Shown: in pieces, positions 8,532-19,000 of the stretch
How positions within the stretch are numbered: position 1 is the stretch's first letter
Layout: each line of letters begins with the position of its first letter
Assembly: GCF_902497775.2 (NCBI RefSeq)
Contig: NZ_OZ024668.1
Coordinates: 1,449,826-1,513,825, forward strand
Direction: 5' to 3'
Length of the DNA stretch: 64,000 nt
DNA from: Pseudomonas fluorescens
GTDB lineage: Bacteria; Pseudomonadota; Gammaproteobacteria; Pseudomonadales; Pseudomonadaceae
The notes under the pieces: generated by a model
Databases searched by the model: none
What the model saw: only the letters and a program-made list of their open reading frames with translations
What the model was told of the DNA's origin: nothing
Position numbers and translations under genes: made by a program

Positions 8532-9280
8532 CAGGCGACGCTCTCGCTGCGCGGGTGGATGGAGAACAGGCTGAGCAGACGGTCCGGGGTCAGCGCCTGT
8601 TTCGGTGGCGCATCGAACAGCACCCGGCGGCTTAAACCGGTGACGCGGTCGGCCAGGCGCGCCACCGCTTCCAGGTCATGCTCGATCCACAGCACCGTGG
8701 TGCCGGCAGCGCGCCAGTCGTGCAGCAGGCGTTCGAACACCTGGATACCGGCCTCATCCAGCGCCGACATCGGCTCATCGAGCACCAGCAGTTGCGGCGC
8801 CGGGATCAGCCCCTGGGCCAGCAGCACGCGCTGGCGCTCGCCACCGGAGAGAGCGCCCATGCGCCGTTTGCGCTTGTCGAGCATGCCGACCCGTTCCAAC
8901 GCCGCGTCAATCGCCGGCGCCACCTTGCGTGACAGGCCGAGAAAGGCCGGGCGGCGCTGGCACATGGCGGCCATGAAATCATCCACGGTCATCGGCAGGC
9001 CGCGGTCGAATTCCAGGGCCTGGGGCACGTAGCCGATGATCTGTTCCTCACCTGGCCAGGTCAGGGTCAACTGGCCCTGGTGCGGCATCTGCCCGAGCAG
9101 GGTCTTGATCAGCGAGCTCTTGCCGCCGCCATTGGGCCCGACCAGCGCATGCACGCTGCCGGCGACGACGTTGAAGCTGACCTTGTCGAGGATTCGCGTG
9201 CGGCCCAGGGTCAGGTCGACCTCACTAAAGGCGATGTCCGGCCCGCAGGCACGGTTGATCAGCGGCTGGGCCACAGTCAT
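8531..9280 (-). CDS. fpvD: ABC transporter ATPase FpvD
   Basis: A 249-residue ABC ATPase with Walker A GPNGGGKSSL, signature LSGGERQRVLLAQG, Walker B LLVLDEPMSALDE and switch His in LWIEHDLEAVA. It energises FpvE. Its start overlaps the stop of fpvC by 4 bases and its stop overlaps the start of fpvE, so stoichiometric expression is expected. Corresponds to PA2408. The length is ordinary for metal-importer ATPases. Confidence 0.93.
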   Translation of the reverse strand: MTVAQPLINRACGPDIAFSEVDLTLGRTRILDKVSFNVVAGSVHALVGPNGGGKSSLIKTLLGQMPHQGQLTLTWPGEEQIIGYVPQALEFDRGLPMTVDDFMAAMCQRRPAFLGLSRKVAPAIDAALERVGMLDKRKRRMGALSGGERQRVLLAQGLIPAPQLLVLDEPMSALDEAGIQVFERLLHDWRAAGTTVLWIEHDLEAVARLADRVTGLSRRVLFDAPPKQALTPDRLLSLFSIHPRSESVA

Positions 9281-10194
9281 GCCTGGGACTCCTTGATCGC
9301 CCGCACCACGGTGTCGAGGTTGCGCTTCATCTCGACTTCATACTTCTCTTTGCTGTAGTCGCCGTAGGAGATGTGCGTCAGCGGGTAGATCTTCACCCCC
9401 GATTCACGCTGGATGGTTTCGACGTAGGCCGAAGGGAAGTCCATCTCCGAGAAGATCACCTTCACGTCCAGGGCCTTGAGCTGGTCAATGGTCTTTTTCA
9501 GCTGGCTCGGGCTTGGCTCGATGCCATGGGCCGGCTCTACCACCGCGGTGACTTCCAGGCCGAACTCGCGCACCAGGTAGTCGTAGGCGGCGTGGATGGT
9601 CGCCACGCGAAATTCGGCGCCCGGTGCTTCGGTGACCTGGGCCAGGGCTTCGGCGCGCAGCTTGCGCAGGCGCTTGGCGTAGGCGCGGGCGTTCTGGCTG
9701 TAGTACTTGGCGTTGTCCGGGTCGAGCTTGCCCAGTTCGCGGGCGATGTTGTTGACCTGGGCGATGCTGGCGCTGATCGACAGGAAGGTGTGCGGGTTGA
9801 CTACCTTGCCGGCGCCACGCGCGGCCACGCCGGTGGCGGCCAGCAGCGGGACGTTGCTGTTGGACTCGATGGTGGCGATGTCGGGTTTTTCGCTGGCGGC
9901 GATCATCCGGTCGGCAAAATCGTCATGGCCGACACCGTTGAGCACGATCACGTCGAGGGTACCGATGCGCTTGATGTCCTCGGCCCGTGGCTCGTAGGCA
10001 TGGGGGTTGAAACCAGCCGGAATCAGCGGCACCACCTCGGCTTTGTCCCCGACGATATTGCTCACGTAGCTGTAGTACGGGTGCAGGGTGATGCCGATGC
10101 GCAGCGGCTTGCCGTTATCGGCCAGAGCCAGGGCAGGCAGGGCGCAGGCGAGGAACACACTTAGAAGGCGACGGGCGAGGGTGGCGCGAAACAT
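9277..10194 (-). CDS. fpvC: Metal-type binding protein FpvC
   Basis: A 305-residue periplasmic binding protein of the ZnuA/PsaA (cluster A-I) family. A signal peptide (ending ALPALALA) precedes LRIGITLHPYYSYVSNIVG. Metal-site residues fit the family: the NPHAYEPRAEDIKRI histidine, the VNPHTFLSIS histidine, the IHAAYDYLVREFGLEV histidine and a late acidic residue. In P. aeruginosa FpvC (PA2407) acts as a periplasmic chelator that captures iron released from pyoverdine. It lies 14 bases after fpvK, the only real gap in the operon, and overlaps fpvD by 4 bases. Confidence 0.92.
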   Translation of the reverse strand: MFRATLARRLLSVFLACALPALALADNGKPLRIGITLHPYYSYVSNIVGDKAEVVPLIPAGFNPHAYEPRAEDIKRIGTLDVIVLNGVGHDDFADRMIAASEKPDIATIESNSNVPLLAATGVAARGAGKVVNPHTFLSISASIAQVNNIARELGKLDPDNAKYYSQNARAYAKRLRKLRAEALAQVTEAPGAEFRVATIHAAYDYLVREFGLEVTAVVEPAHGIEPSPSQLKKTIDQLKALDVKVIFSEMDFPSAYVETIQRESGVKIYPLTHISYGDYSKEKYEVEMKRNLDTVVRAIKESQA

Positions 10195-10208
10195 GGGGCG
10201 TCCTTGTG

Positions 10209-10778
10209 TCAGTGACGATGCTGGCGGGTGACGCCGGCGTCGTAGTGGGCGGCGATCTGTTGCCAGCCGGCGGCGATCAGTGCGGCCTGGCTGAAGTCGG
10301 CAGGCGCGGCGGCAGAAGGGCTGCGCTGCAGCCAGACGTCAGCAGCGCCATCGTGGGCCTCGGGTACCAATAGCAGGAAGCTGCCGGCCACCGTGCTGGC
10401 CTGGCTCAGGCCCAGGTAGGCACGCTGTGCCAGCAACTGCCACTGGTGCTGGCCGCGGTTGGCGGCGCTGGCATCGGCGACGAAGGGCGGGAAGCCTTCT
10501 TCGGCCAGGACCTCGACGGCCAGCAGTTGTGGCTCCTCTTCGCGGCGCGCCTGGATTTCGTCGAAGGCCACCCGCAGGTCGGCGTACACGCCTTGTTCGG
10601 CGGCATTGAGGTCACGGCGGGCATCCAGTTGGTGGGCCTCGATGCTGACCTCGTCATGGCGTTCGCCACGCAGGGCGACGATGCCGGCGGCTACCGCCAG
10701 GATCAGCAGGCTGACCAGCAGCACATACAGGGTTTCATGCCCGGCACCAGCCGGGCGCACCACCTGGACGCGGCTCAT
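10209..10778 (-). CDS. fpvK: FpvK-like membrane-anchored protein
   Basis: A 189-residue protein with one transmembrane helix near the N terminus (TLYVLLVSLLILAVAAGIVAL) and a long periplasmic part. No enzymatic motif is visible. Assignment to FpvK (PA2406) rests on position between fpvJ and fpvC, size and topology. FpvG, H, J and K of P. aeruginosa associate in the inner membrane and help the reductive release of iron from pyoverdine. Its start overlaps the fpvJ stop by 4 bases. The C-terminal tail is His-rich (RQHRH), which might help handle metal, but this is speculation. Confidence 0.8.
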   Translation of the reverse strand: MSRVQVVRPAGAGHETLYVLLVSLLILAVAAGIVALRGERHDEVSIEAHQLDARRDLNAAEQGVYADLRVAFDEIQARREEEPQLLAVEVLAEEGFPPFVADASAANRGQHQWQLLAQRAYLGLSQASTVAGSFLLLVPEAHDGAADVWLQRSPSAAAPADFSQAALIAAGWQQIAAHYDAGVTRQHRH

Positions 10779-11092
10779 TGCTCGATATCTGCGTAGTCGA
10801 TTTCCACCACATGGCCAGGGCCGGCGTCGAACAGTACGTAGAACTCGCCGTCAGGGCGCTTGAAGGTCAGCTTGGAGTTTTCACCCAGCTTGCCCGGCAC
10901 GAGGATCTCTTCGTTATAGCCGATCACGTCGAGGGTTACCCCGGGTGCGCCACTACCGTCGGAAAAGCCGCCGGTGCATTCGATCTGCTCGCCATCGATC
11001 GGCTTGCATTCGCACATCGGGTTGTGGGCCAGCGCCTGGCCGGCAGCGCCGAGCAGCAGCAACGGCAGGAGCAGCTTAAGCGACTTCATCAT
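10775..11092 (-). CDS. fpvJ: FpvJ-like small periplasmic protein
   Basis: A 105-residue secreted protein: MMKSLKLLLPLLLLGAAGQA is a signal peptide, followed by HNPMCECKPIDGEQIECTGG with three cysteines close together and a beta-rich remainder (GYNEEILVPGKLGENS). The ATG at 11092 has AGGAGG directly upstream, whereas a longer in-frame reading to 11350 has no support. It overlaps fpvH by 4 bases and fpvK by 4 bases. Identified as FpvJ (PA2405) by operon position, size and signal peptide. The Cys cluster could bind metal or form disulphides. Confidence 0.82.
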   Translation of the reverse strand: MMKSLKLLLPLLLLGAAGQALAHNPMCECKPIDGEQIECTGGFSDGSGAPGVTLDVIGYNEEILVPGKLGENSKLTFKRPDGEFYVLFDAGPGHVVEIDYADIEQ

Positions 11093-11625
11093 TTGCCTCC
11101 TTGTGTGTTCAGCCAGGCGACGGTGGCCGGCGACGCCTTGCTCAGCGGCACGGCGGCCTGCTGCATGCTGCCGTCCCAGCCTTCGAGGGTGATCCAGATT
11201 TCGGCGTCGGCGCGGGTCTTGGCCGGAACCGGCAGGCTGGTGCTCATGCGGTACGGAGTACCGAAGAAGATGGTCCCGGCGGCACGCAGGCTGCGCGGCT
11301 TGCCGATGCGCAGGTAAGCTGCCTTGACCTCGGGAATGCAGGCCTGGCACAGGGCGAGGTTGAAGGCCTTGAAGTAACCGGCGGGGCCATCGGCGCGCGG
11401 TGCTTCATCGCGCAACTCGGCCAGTTGCACGCTCCACGGGCCGACCTTGATCTCGCCCAGTTCACGCTCGCCCAGGCCGCTGTCACCGCGAAACAACGCC
11501 GCATCGGCAAAGTACTTGGGCATGAAGCCGAGCGGGATCAGCAACAACAGCACGTTCAGGTGAAAACGCCATTTGTGCCAGAAGCGGCTCAACGGGCTTT
11601 GCGGCGCAACTGCTGCCTTGCTCAT
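11089..11625 (-). CDS. fpvH: FpvH-like membrane-anchored protein
   Basis: A 178-residue protein with one N-terminal transmembrane segment (FHLNVLLLLIPLGFMPKYF) and a periplasmic domain containing a CQACIP motif (C-x-x-C) that could hold a metal or a redox-active disulphide. It overlaps fpvG and fpvJ by 4 bases each. Assigned as FpvH (PA2404) from position, length and topology. In P. aeruginosa FpvH assists the FpvG reductase in removing iron from ferri-pyoverdine in the periplasm. No other family is recognisable. Confidence 0.82.
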   Translation of the reverse strand: MSKAAVAPQSPLSRFWHKWRFHLNVLLLLIPLGFMPKYFADAALFRGDSGLGERELGEIKVGPWSVQLAELRDEAPRADGPAGYFKAFNLALCQACIPEVKAAYLRIGKPRSLRAAGTIFFGTPYRMSTSLPVPAKTRADAEIWITLEGWDGSMQQAAVPLSKASPATVAWLNTQGGK

Positions 11626-12824
11626 AGGCTGGCCTCCGTGGCGGTATCGGTAGCGCTGGCGGTTTGCTTGCGCGGCTTTTGCTCACGCTTGAGGGCGGCG
11701 GCGGTGGCCTGGGCGGTACGCTTGGTCCAGATCAGCAGGCCGCTCAAGACCATCATCGACAGCACCAGGCCGAAGAAGGCCCAGATCAGCTTGATCGCCA
11801 GGCCGCCGAAGTCGCCGGTGTGCAGCGGGCGCATGGATTCGGTGACGAACTCCAGGGTCGAGCGGTCGTCGATCAGGAACTGCGACTCGATCTTGCTGTT
11901 GTACGGGTTGACGTTGACGGTCTGGAACATCAACGGGTACCAGCCGCGTCCGCCCAGGTAGACGTGGGCATAGGCATTGCCGGGCAGGGAGACGAAGCTC
12001 ACGTCCAGGCCAGGGATCTGCTCCTTGGCGATGCGCGTGGCGTCATCCAGGCTGATGCGCGGGGCCGGTGCACCCGAATCGGTGCGTGGCACGTCTTCAC
12101 GGGCAATCACCGGCACCACCGGTTCCGTGGAGAGGGTGATGTGGTTGTCACCCAGGATCGCCTGGATCAGGAACCAGGTGCCGGTGATGGAAATCACCGC
12201 AATGAACCAGATCGACCAGATGCCGCTCAGGCGGTGGAAGTCGCCCCAGAAGATCCGCGCGCCATGGTTGAAGCGCAAGGTCGGCTTAAAGAAACCTTTC
12301 CAGAACCGTTTATAGACCACCAGCCCGGTGACCAGCGAGGCCAGCATCGGCAGGCCGAGCAGCGACACCAGGTACCAGCCCCAGCTGTAGCCATTGGTGA
12401 ACGGCACCAGCCACCAGCCGTGCAGGGCACGGGTGAAGGCCTCGAAGCTGAACGACGGGCTCTTGCCCTGGATCGCCCCGGTGTAGGGGTTGACGTACAG
12501 GGTCGGCGCGCTGCCGTCCGGGAATACCACGGAGGCGGTGAGGGCGAAGTGCGAGCCATCCGGCTGGCTGATGAAGTTCACGGCCATGTCCGGCTCGGCC
12601 TTGTGCAGGGCATCGAGCACCTGCTGGAAGCTCAGCCGCTCGGCGTCGCCATCAGGCTTGCTGGCGCGCACATCGGGGTTGGCCAGCCAGACGATTTCCT
12701 GGCTGACCACCGCCAGGGTGCCGGTGACGCAGACGATCAGGACGAAAAACCAGATCGGCAGGGCGAGCCAGCTATGGACCAGGAACCACAGCCTGGATTT
12801 GGACTTTTTCGCTTTCTGGGACAT
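11622..12824 (-). CDS. fpvG: Inner-membrane ferri-pyoverdine reductase FpvG (PepSY-associated TM family)
   Basis: A 400-residue inner-membrane protein of the PepSY-associated transmembrane family (PiuB-like). Four hydrophobic regions are clear: an N-terminal WLALPIWFFVLIVCVTG, GWYLVSLLGLPMLASLVTG, IWSIWFIAVISITGTWFL and a C-terminal LIWAFFGLVLSMMVLSG. A large periplasmic loop with a PepSY-like section lies between the first two. The start at 12824 (MSQKAKKSKS) gives a positively charged N terminus; an in-frame upstream start at 12932 would run through the promoter region. In P. aeruginosa FpvG (PA2403) reduces Fe(III) in ferri-pyoverdine in the periplasm. It is the first gene of the operon, divergent from NRPS1. 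Confidence 0.9.
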   Translation of the reverse strand: MSQKAKKSKSRLWFLVHSWLALPIWFFVLIVCVTGTLAVVSQEIVWLANPDVRASKPDGDAERLSFQQVLDALHKAEPDMAVNFISQPDGSHFALTASVVFPDGSAPTLYVNPYTGAIQGKSPSFSFEAFTRALHGWWLVPFTNGYSWGWYLVSLLGLPMLASLVTGLVVYKRFWKGFFKPTLRFNHGARIFWGDFHRLSGIWSIWFIAVISITGTWFLIQAILGDNHITLSTEPVVPVIAREDVPRTDSGAPAPRISLDDATRIAKEQIPGLDVSFVSLPGNAYAHVYLGGRGWYPLMFQTVNVNPYNSKIESQFLIDDRSTLEFVTESMRPLHTGDFGGLAIKLIWAFFGLVLSMMVLSGLLIWTKRTAQATAAALKREQKPRKQTASATDTATEASL

Positions 12825-12877
12825 TGCAGGTGTCTTTTCAGAGAAATTGAGGTCGAGCCGATGCTCAGCCTTGGGAC

Positions 12878-12909
12878 TGCAATAGATAAGACGAACGAGA
12901 ATCGTAAAA
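12878..12909 (-). promoter_or_regulatory. Possible Fur box upstream of fpvG
   Basis: The AT-rich stretch here includes GATAAG and GAGAATCGT, pieces that resemble Pseudomonas Fur boxes (GATAAT repeats, GAGAATCATT). By eye about 11 of 19 positions fit the classical consensus, so support is modest. No TAAAT-N16-CGT match faces fpvG, so direct Fur control of the fpv operon is a plausible alternative to PvdS. Confidence 0.4.
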
Positions 12910-12969
12910 CCCGCAGGGTTAGTTGAAAGCAAATGTTTCAGCCGACCGGTGGCGCCCCGCTACAACGGT

Positions 12970-12993
12970 TAATTTTCCCCGTTGGCCATCCGT
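12970..12993 (+). promoter_or_regulatory. PvdS-type iron-starvation promoter for the NRPS operon
   Basis: TAATT at 12970-12974, 16 bases, then CGT at 12991-12993, followed 55 bases later by the NRPS1 ATG. The sequence after the first element is T/C-rich (TTCCCC), as in classical TAAATCCC iron-starvation boxes. It differs by one base from TAAAT-N16-CGT. Confidence 0.65.
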
Positions 12994-13048
12994 TTCCCAT
13001 GGATACCGAGCTGCCCGGCTCGCTGCCCCACTGGATGGATGAACGCCG

Positions 13049-16000
13049 ATGAATGCACAAGACTCCCGTAAACTTGCCAGCCGATTCCTAGAATTGCCGC
13101 CGGAAAAGCGCCGGATCTTTCTGCAAGCACTGGTCCGTGAAGGAGTCGATTTCGCGCTCTTTCCCATTCCCGCCCAGGTTCAGGCAGCCGAGCGCGGTCT
13201 GCCGTCCTATGCGCAGCAGCGCATGTGGTTTCTCTGGCAACTGGAGCCGCAAGGCGCCGCCTACAACCTGCCGGGTGCGGTCAGCTTGCAGGGCCGCCTG
13301 GATGAACAGGCCCTGCGAAAAGCATTCATCAGCCTCAGTGAGCGGCACGAGACCCTGCGTACCGCATTCGCCCGGCAGGACGACGGGAGCCTGCTGCAAG
13401 TGCCGGCGCCGCAAGCGCTGCAGATAGAATGCATCGACCTCAGTGCACTGCGCCCGGCGCAGCAGGACGCCGCCGTCCGTGAACATGCGCAACAACAGGC
13501 GCTGCGGCCTTTTGATCTTGAGCAGGGCCCCTTGTGGCGGGTGGCCGTGCTGCAGCTTGACCCCGAGCGCCACGTACTGCTGTTGACCTTGCACCATATT
13601 GTCTCCGACGGCTGGTCGATGAACGTGCTGATCGATGAGTTCGTTCGCTGTTACGACGCCCATGAGCGCGGCCAGGCTCCCGAGCTTCCAGCGCTGCCGA
13701 TCCAGTACAGCGACTACGCGCTGTGGCAGCGTTGCTGGCTGCAAGCCGGAGAACAGGAGCGCCAACTGCAGTACTGGCAATCGGTGCTGGGCGACGAGCA
13801 TCCGGTGCTGGAGCTGCCCTGTGATTTCCCCCGGCCGGCGTTGCCGAGCCACCGAGGCAAGCGCTACACCTTCACGGTCGATACGGCGCTGGCCGAGCAA
13901 CTGCGGGGTTTGGCCCAGGCCCATCAATCGACCTTGTTCATGGTCCTGTTGGCCGGATTCCAATGCCTGTTGCATCGCTACAGCGGGCAGACCGACCTGC
14001 GCGTCGGCGTGCCGATTGCCAACCGCAATCGTAATGAGGTCGAGGGCCTGATCGGCTTTTTCGTCAACACCCAGGTATTGCGTTGCCAGGTCGACAGCCA
14101 GACGTGCGTGAGCGAACTGCTGACCAGGGTGCGCGAGGCCTCGCTTGGGGCGCAGGCACATCAGGAGCTGCCGTTCGAGCGCCTGGTGGAAGCGCTCAAG
14201 CTGGAGCGCAGCCTGAGCCATAACCCGCTGTTTCAGGTGATGTACAACCACCAGCCAGTGGTCATCGACATTACCTCGGTGAAGACTGCTTCGGGCCTGA
14301 GCCTGGGCTTGATCGAACAGCAGGGGCGCACCACTCAGTTCGACCTGAGCCTGGACACCTGGGAAAAGGCCGGGCAGTTGCAGGCGGCACTGACCTTTGC
14401 CGAAGACCTGTTCACGCTGGAAACGATCCAGCGCATGGCCGGGCACTGGTTGAACCTGCTGCGTGCAATGGTCGCCTCGCCCCAGCAAAGCATCGGCCAA
14501 CTGAGCCTGCTCGACCCTGCTGAATTCCAGCGCATGGTTCATGACTGGAACCCGGTCGGCCCAGGCTACCGTCAGGACCTGTGTGTGCACCAGCTGATCG
14601 CTGAGCAGGCCGCCGCACAGCCCGATGCGCTGGCGTTGCTGCACGGCCACGAGGGCTACAGCTACCTTGAGCTCGAGCGTTGGTCCAACCGCCTGGCCCA
14701 TCGCCTGATCGCCGCCGGGGTTGGCCCGGAGGTGCGAGTGGGCATCGCCTTGCCGCGCAGCCCACACCTGCTGGTGGCGTTGCTGGCAGTGTTCAAGGCC
14801 GGCGGTGCCTATGTGCCGCTGGATCCGGATTACCCGCCCGAGCGGGTGGCGTACATGCTTGAGGACAGCGGCGCGAGGGTGCTGCTCAGTGATGCCGGGG
14901 TGGTCGAGCAACTGGCCTTGCAAACCCGTGCACAGGTAATGCTGGTCGAACCTCAAGAGTCGGCGCTGAGCAGCTGGCCACCCACTGCCCCCGGCCTGCG
15001 CGGCAGCGCCAGCAACCTCGCCTATGTCATTTATACCTCCGGTTCCACCGGGCGTCCGAAGGGGGTTGCGATTACTCATCGCAATGTCCTGGCCTTGGTG
15101 CATTGGTCGCAGCAGGTCTATCGCCCAGAAGACATTCAGGGCGTGCTGGCGTCCACGTCGATCTGTTTCGACTTGTCAGTCTGGGAATTGTTCGTGACCC
15201 TGGCCGGTGGTGGCTTCATCGTGCTGGCGCGCAATGCCCTGGCGTTGCCCGAACTCCCTGGGCGTGATCAGGTGCGCCTGATCAACACCGTGCCGTCGGC
15301 GATTGGCGCATTGCAGCGCAGCGGACAGATCCCGCCGGGCGTGCGGATTATCAACCTGGCAGGCGAGCCGCTGAAACAGAGCCTGGTCGACAGCCTCTAT
15401 CAACTCCCAGGCCTGGAGCATGTCTACGACTTGTACGGGCCGTCCGAAGACACCACCTATTCGACCTGGACCCGTCGCCAGGCCGGTGGGCGGGCCAGTA
15501 TCGGGCGCCCGTTGCCGCATACCGCCAGTTATCTGCTCGATGCCGAGTTGCAACCGGTAGCCCAGGGGCGGGCTGCCGAGCTGTACCTGGCGGGGGCCGG
15601 CATCACGCGCGGCTATCTGGGCCGGCCGGGGCTGACCGCCGAGAAGTTCCTGCCCAATCCGTTTGCCGGCGAAGGTCAACGCCTGTACCGCACCGGCGAC
15701 CTGGTGCGGTACCGCGACGGCGGCGAAATCCAATATGTCGGGCGTATCGATCACCAGGTCAAGGTCCGCGGTTTTCGGATCGAGCTGGGCGAGATCGAAA
15801 CCCGCCTGCTGGGCACCCGGTTGCTACGGGAAGTGGCGGTGCTGGTGCAGGAAGGACCGGCCAGCCAGCAGTTGGTCGCCTACGGGGTGCCCGTCGACTC
15901 GACGATCGTTGATGCCCAGGCTGCCCGGCAGATTGCCCTGCGCGAACAGCTCAAGGCCGCACTGGCCGAGCACCTGCCGGACTACATGGTGCCTGCGGCG

Positions 16001-19000
16001 CTGATATTCCTGGCGCAGTTACCGCTGACGCCCAACGGCAAGCTCGATCGCAAGGCGCTGCCGGCGGCCGATACGCTCCTGGTGGCGCGCGAGCACGTGG
16101 ACGCCGCCGATGAACACGAACAGGTGCTGGTGGCGATCTGGCAGGACCTGCTGGGGCTTGAGCAGGTCAGTGTGCTGGACAACTTCTTCGAGCTGGGCGG
16201 CGACTCCATCGTCTCCATGCAAGTCGTCAGCCGCGCTCGCCAGGTAGGTCTGGTCCTCAGTCCCAAGGACATTTTCCAGTTCCAGACGGTGCGCAGCCTG
16301 GCCCAGGTGGCCGGTCGCGGCCAGGCTGTGGTGGCGCGGTCGGCGGCCAGTGGCGATGTCGTCCTGACGCCGATCCAGCGCTGGTTCTTCGACCAGGTGA
16401 TCGAGCAGCGCCAGCACTGGAACCAGTCGTTGCTCCTGACCCCGCGTGAGCCGGTGGATGCGCAGCACCTGCAACAGGCGCTGGACCACCTGCTGGGTCA
16501 TCACGACAGCTTGCGCTTGCGTTTTACCCCGCAGGCCGGTGGCTGGCAGCAACAGTACGCGGCGCAGCCGGGCGCAGTGCTCTGGGTGCGCCAGGCCAGT
16601 GACGCGCAGCAGGCGCTGGCATGCTGCGAACAAGCGCAGCGCAGCCTGGATCTGCAGCACGGCCCATTGCTGCGGGTGTTGCTGCTGGACCTGGCTGACG
16701 GGACCCAGCAACTGCTGCTGGTGCTTCATCACCTGGTGGTCGACGGGGTGTCGTGGCGGATTCTGCTGGAAGACCTGCAAGCGCTGTACCGCCAGGTCCA
16801 GCAGGGGCAAGTGCCCACCCTGGCACCTCGCACCAGCGCCTACCAGGACTGGGCGTTGCAGCTTGAGCAGGAAGCGCAGCGGCGCGGCGACGAGGTGGAT
16901 TACTGGGAATCGCAACTGCAGGCCTGCAGCGTTGCCGAGTTGCCTGCCACCGACCCTGGGGCCAGCCTGGAAAACCGCCACGAACTGAAGATCGAGTGCC
17001 GCTTCGATGCCGACACCACCCGGCAGTTGCTACAAGTGGCGCCAGCGGCCTACCGCACCCAGGTCAATGACTTGTTGCTGACGGCTCTGGCGCGGGTGCT
17101 GAGCCGCTGGACAAAGGCTCCGGGGGTGTTGATCGAGCTTGAAGGCCATGGCCGCGAGGATGTGTTCGATGACCTCGACCTGTCGCGCAGCATCGGCTGG
17201 TTTACCAGCCTGTATCCGCTGCTACTGGTGCCGGCAACCGAGATCGGCGAGGCCATCAAGGGCGTCAAGGAGCAATTGCGCGGCGTCCCCGGCAAGGGTA
17301 TCGGTCATGGCTTGCTGCGTTACCTGGGGGAGCCGCAGCTGGCTGCGCGCCTGGCTGTGCTGCCAAAGCCAAGGGTGACCTTCAACTACCTGGGCCAGTT
17401 CGATCGCCAGTTCGACGAGCAGGCGCTGTTCGTCCCGGCTAGCGCTAGCGGCGGCCGGGCCCAGGACCCGCAGGCGCCGTTGGCCAACTGGTTGACTGTG
17501 GAAGGGCAGGTGTACGGCGGCGAGCTGGCCTTGCGCTGGGGTTTCAGCCAGCAGATGTTCGCTGCCGACAGCATCCAGGCGCAGGTCGACGCCTTCAGCG
17601 ACGAGCTGCGCGAACTGATTGCCCATTGCTGCCGGCAGGCGCCGGGCCAGGCCACTGCCTCGGACTTTGCCCTGGCACGCCTGGATCAAGGCGCCCTTGA
17701 CCGTCTGCCGGTGTGCAGTCGCGAACTGCAAGACATCTACCCGTTGTCACCGATGCAGCAGGGCATGCTGTTCCACAGCCTGTACGAGCAAGGTGGCAGC
17801 GATTACATCAACCAGATGCGCGTCGATGTTGATGGCCTTGACCCACAGCGCTTGCACGCTGCCTGGCAAGGTGCGGTGCAGGCCCACGATATTCTGCGCA
17901 GCGGGTTCGTCTGGGAAGGTGAGCTGGAGCGCCCGCTGCAGATGGTCTACAAGCAGGTCGAGCTGCCGTGGCAGGTACTGGACTGGCGTGATCGCGACGA
18001 CCTTGAACAGGCCCTTGGGCAACTGGCCGAGCAGCAACGCCTGGATGGCTTCGCGCTCAGCCGGGCGCCCTTGCTGCGCCTGACCCTGGTACGCACCGAA
18101 GCAGCGCGCTACCACCTGATCCAGACCAGCCATCACCTGTTGCTCGATGGCTGGAGCAACGCTCGCCTGCTCGGCGAAGTCCTCCAGCGCTACAGCGGCC
18201 AGGCGGTGCCGGTGGTAGCGGGTCGGTACCGGGACTACATCGAGTGGCTGCAGCATCAGGATGCGCAGGCCAGTGAAGCGTTCTGGCGTACGCAATTGGC
18301 CAACCTGGCCCTGCCAACACGCCTGGCCAATGCCCTGCGGGCTCCCGCGGCCGTCGCCGAGCGTTGTGCCCATGGCGATCATTATCAGCACCTGGGCAGC
18401 GAGATGACCGAGCGCCTGAGCGGTTTTGCCCGCCAGCAGAAAGTCACCCTCAATACGCTGGTGCAGGCGGCCTGGTTGCTGTTGTTGCAACGCTACACCG
18501 GGCAGGACACGGTGGCCTTCGGGGCTACCGTGGCTGGGCGGCCGATGCAGATTCGCGGCATCGAGCAACAGATTGGCCTGTTCATCAACACCCTGCCGGT
18601 GATTACCCGGCCGCAGTCCGGGCACACCCTCAGTCGCTGGTTGCAGGAGGTACAGCAGACCAACCTGGCCCTGCGCGAGCACGAGCACACGCCGTTGTTC
18701 GATATCCAGCGCTGGTCGGGGCACGGCAGCGATGCGCTGTTCGATACCTTGCTGGTGTTCGAGAACTACCCGCTGGACGCTGCCCTGGCCGAAGGGCAAG
18801 GGCTGGGTGTGCAGTTCGGTGCCGTCAGTAACCTTGAACGCACCAACTATCCCTTGACCATCGCCGTGACCCTGGGCCAGACCCTGGACCTGCACTACAG
18901 CTATCAGCAGGCGGCGTTTGCTGCCCCGGCCATTGACGGGCTGGCGGCCCAGTTGCACGGCCTGCTCGAACAGTTCATTGAGGGTGGTGACCGGGTGCTG

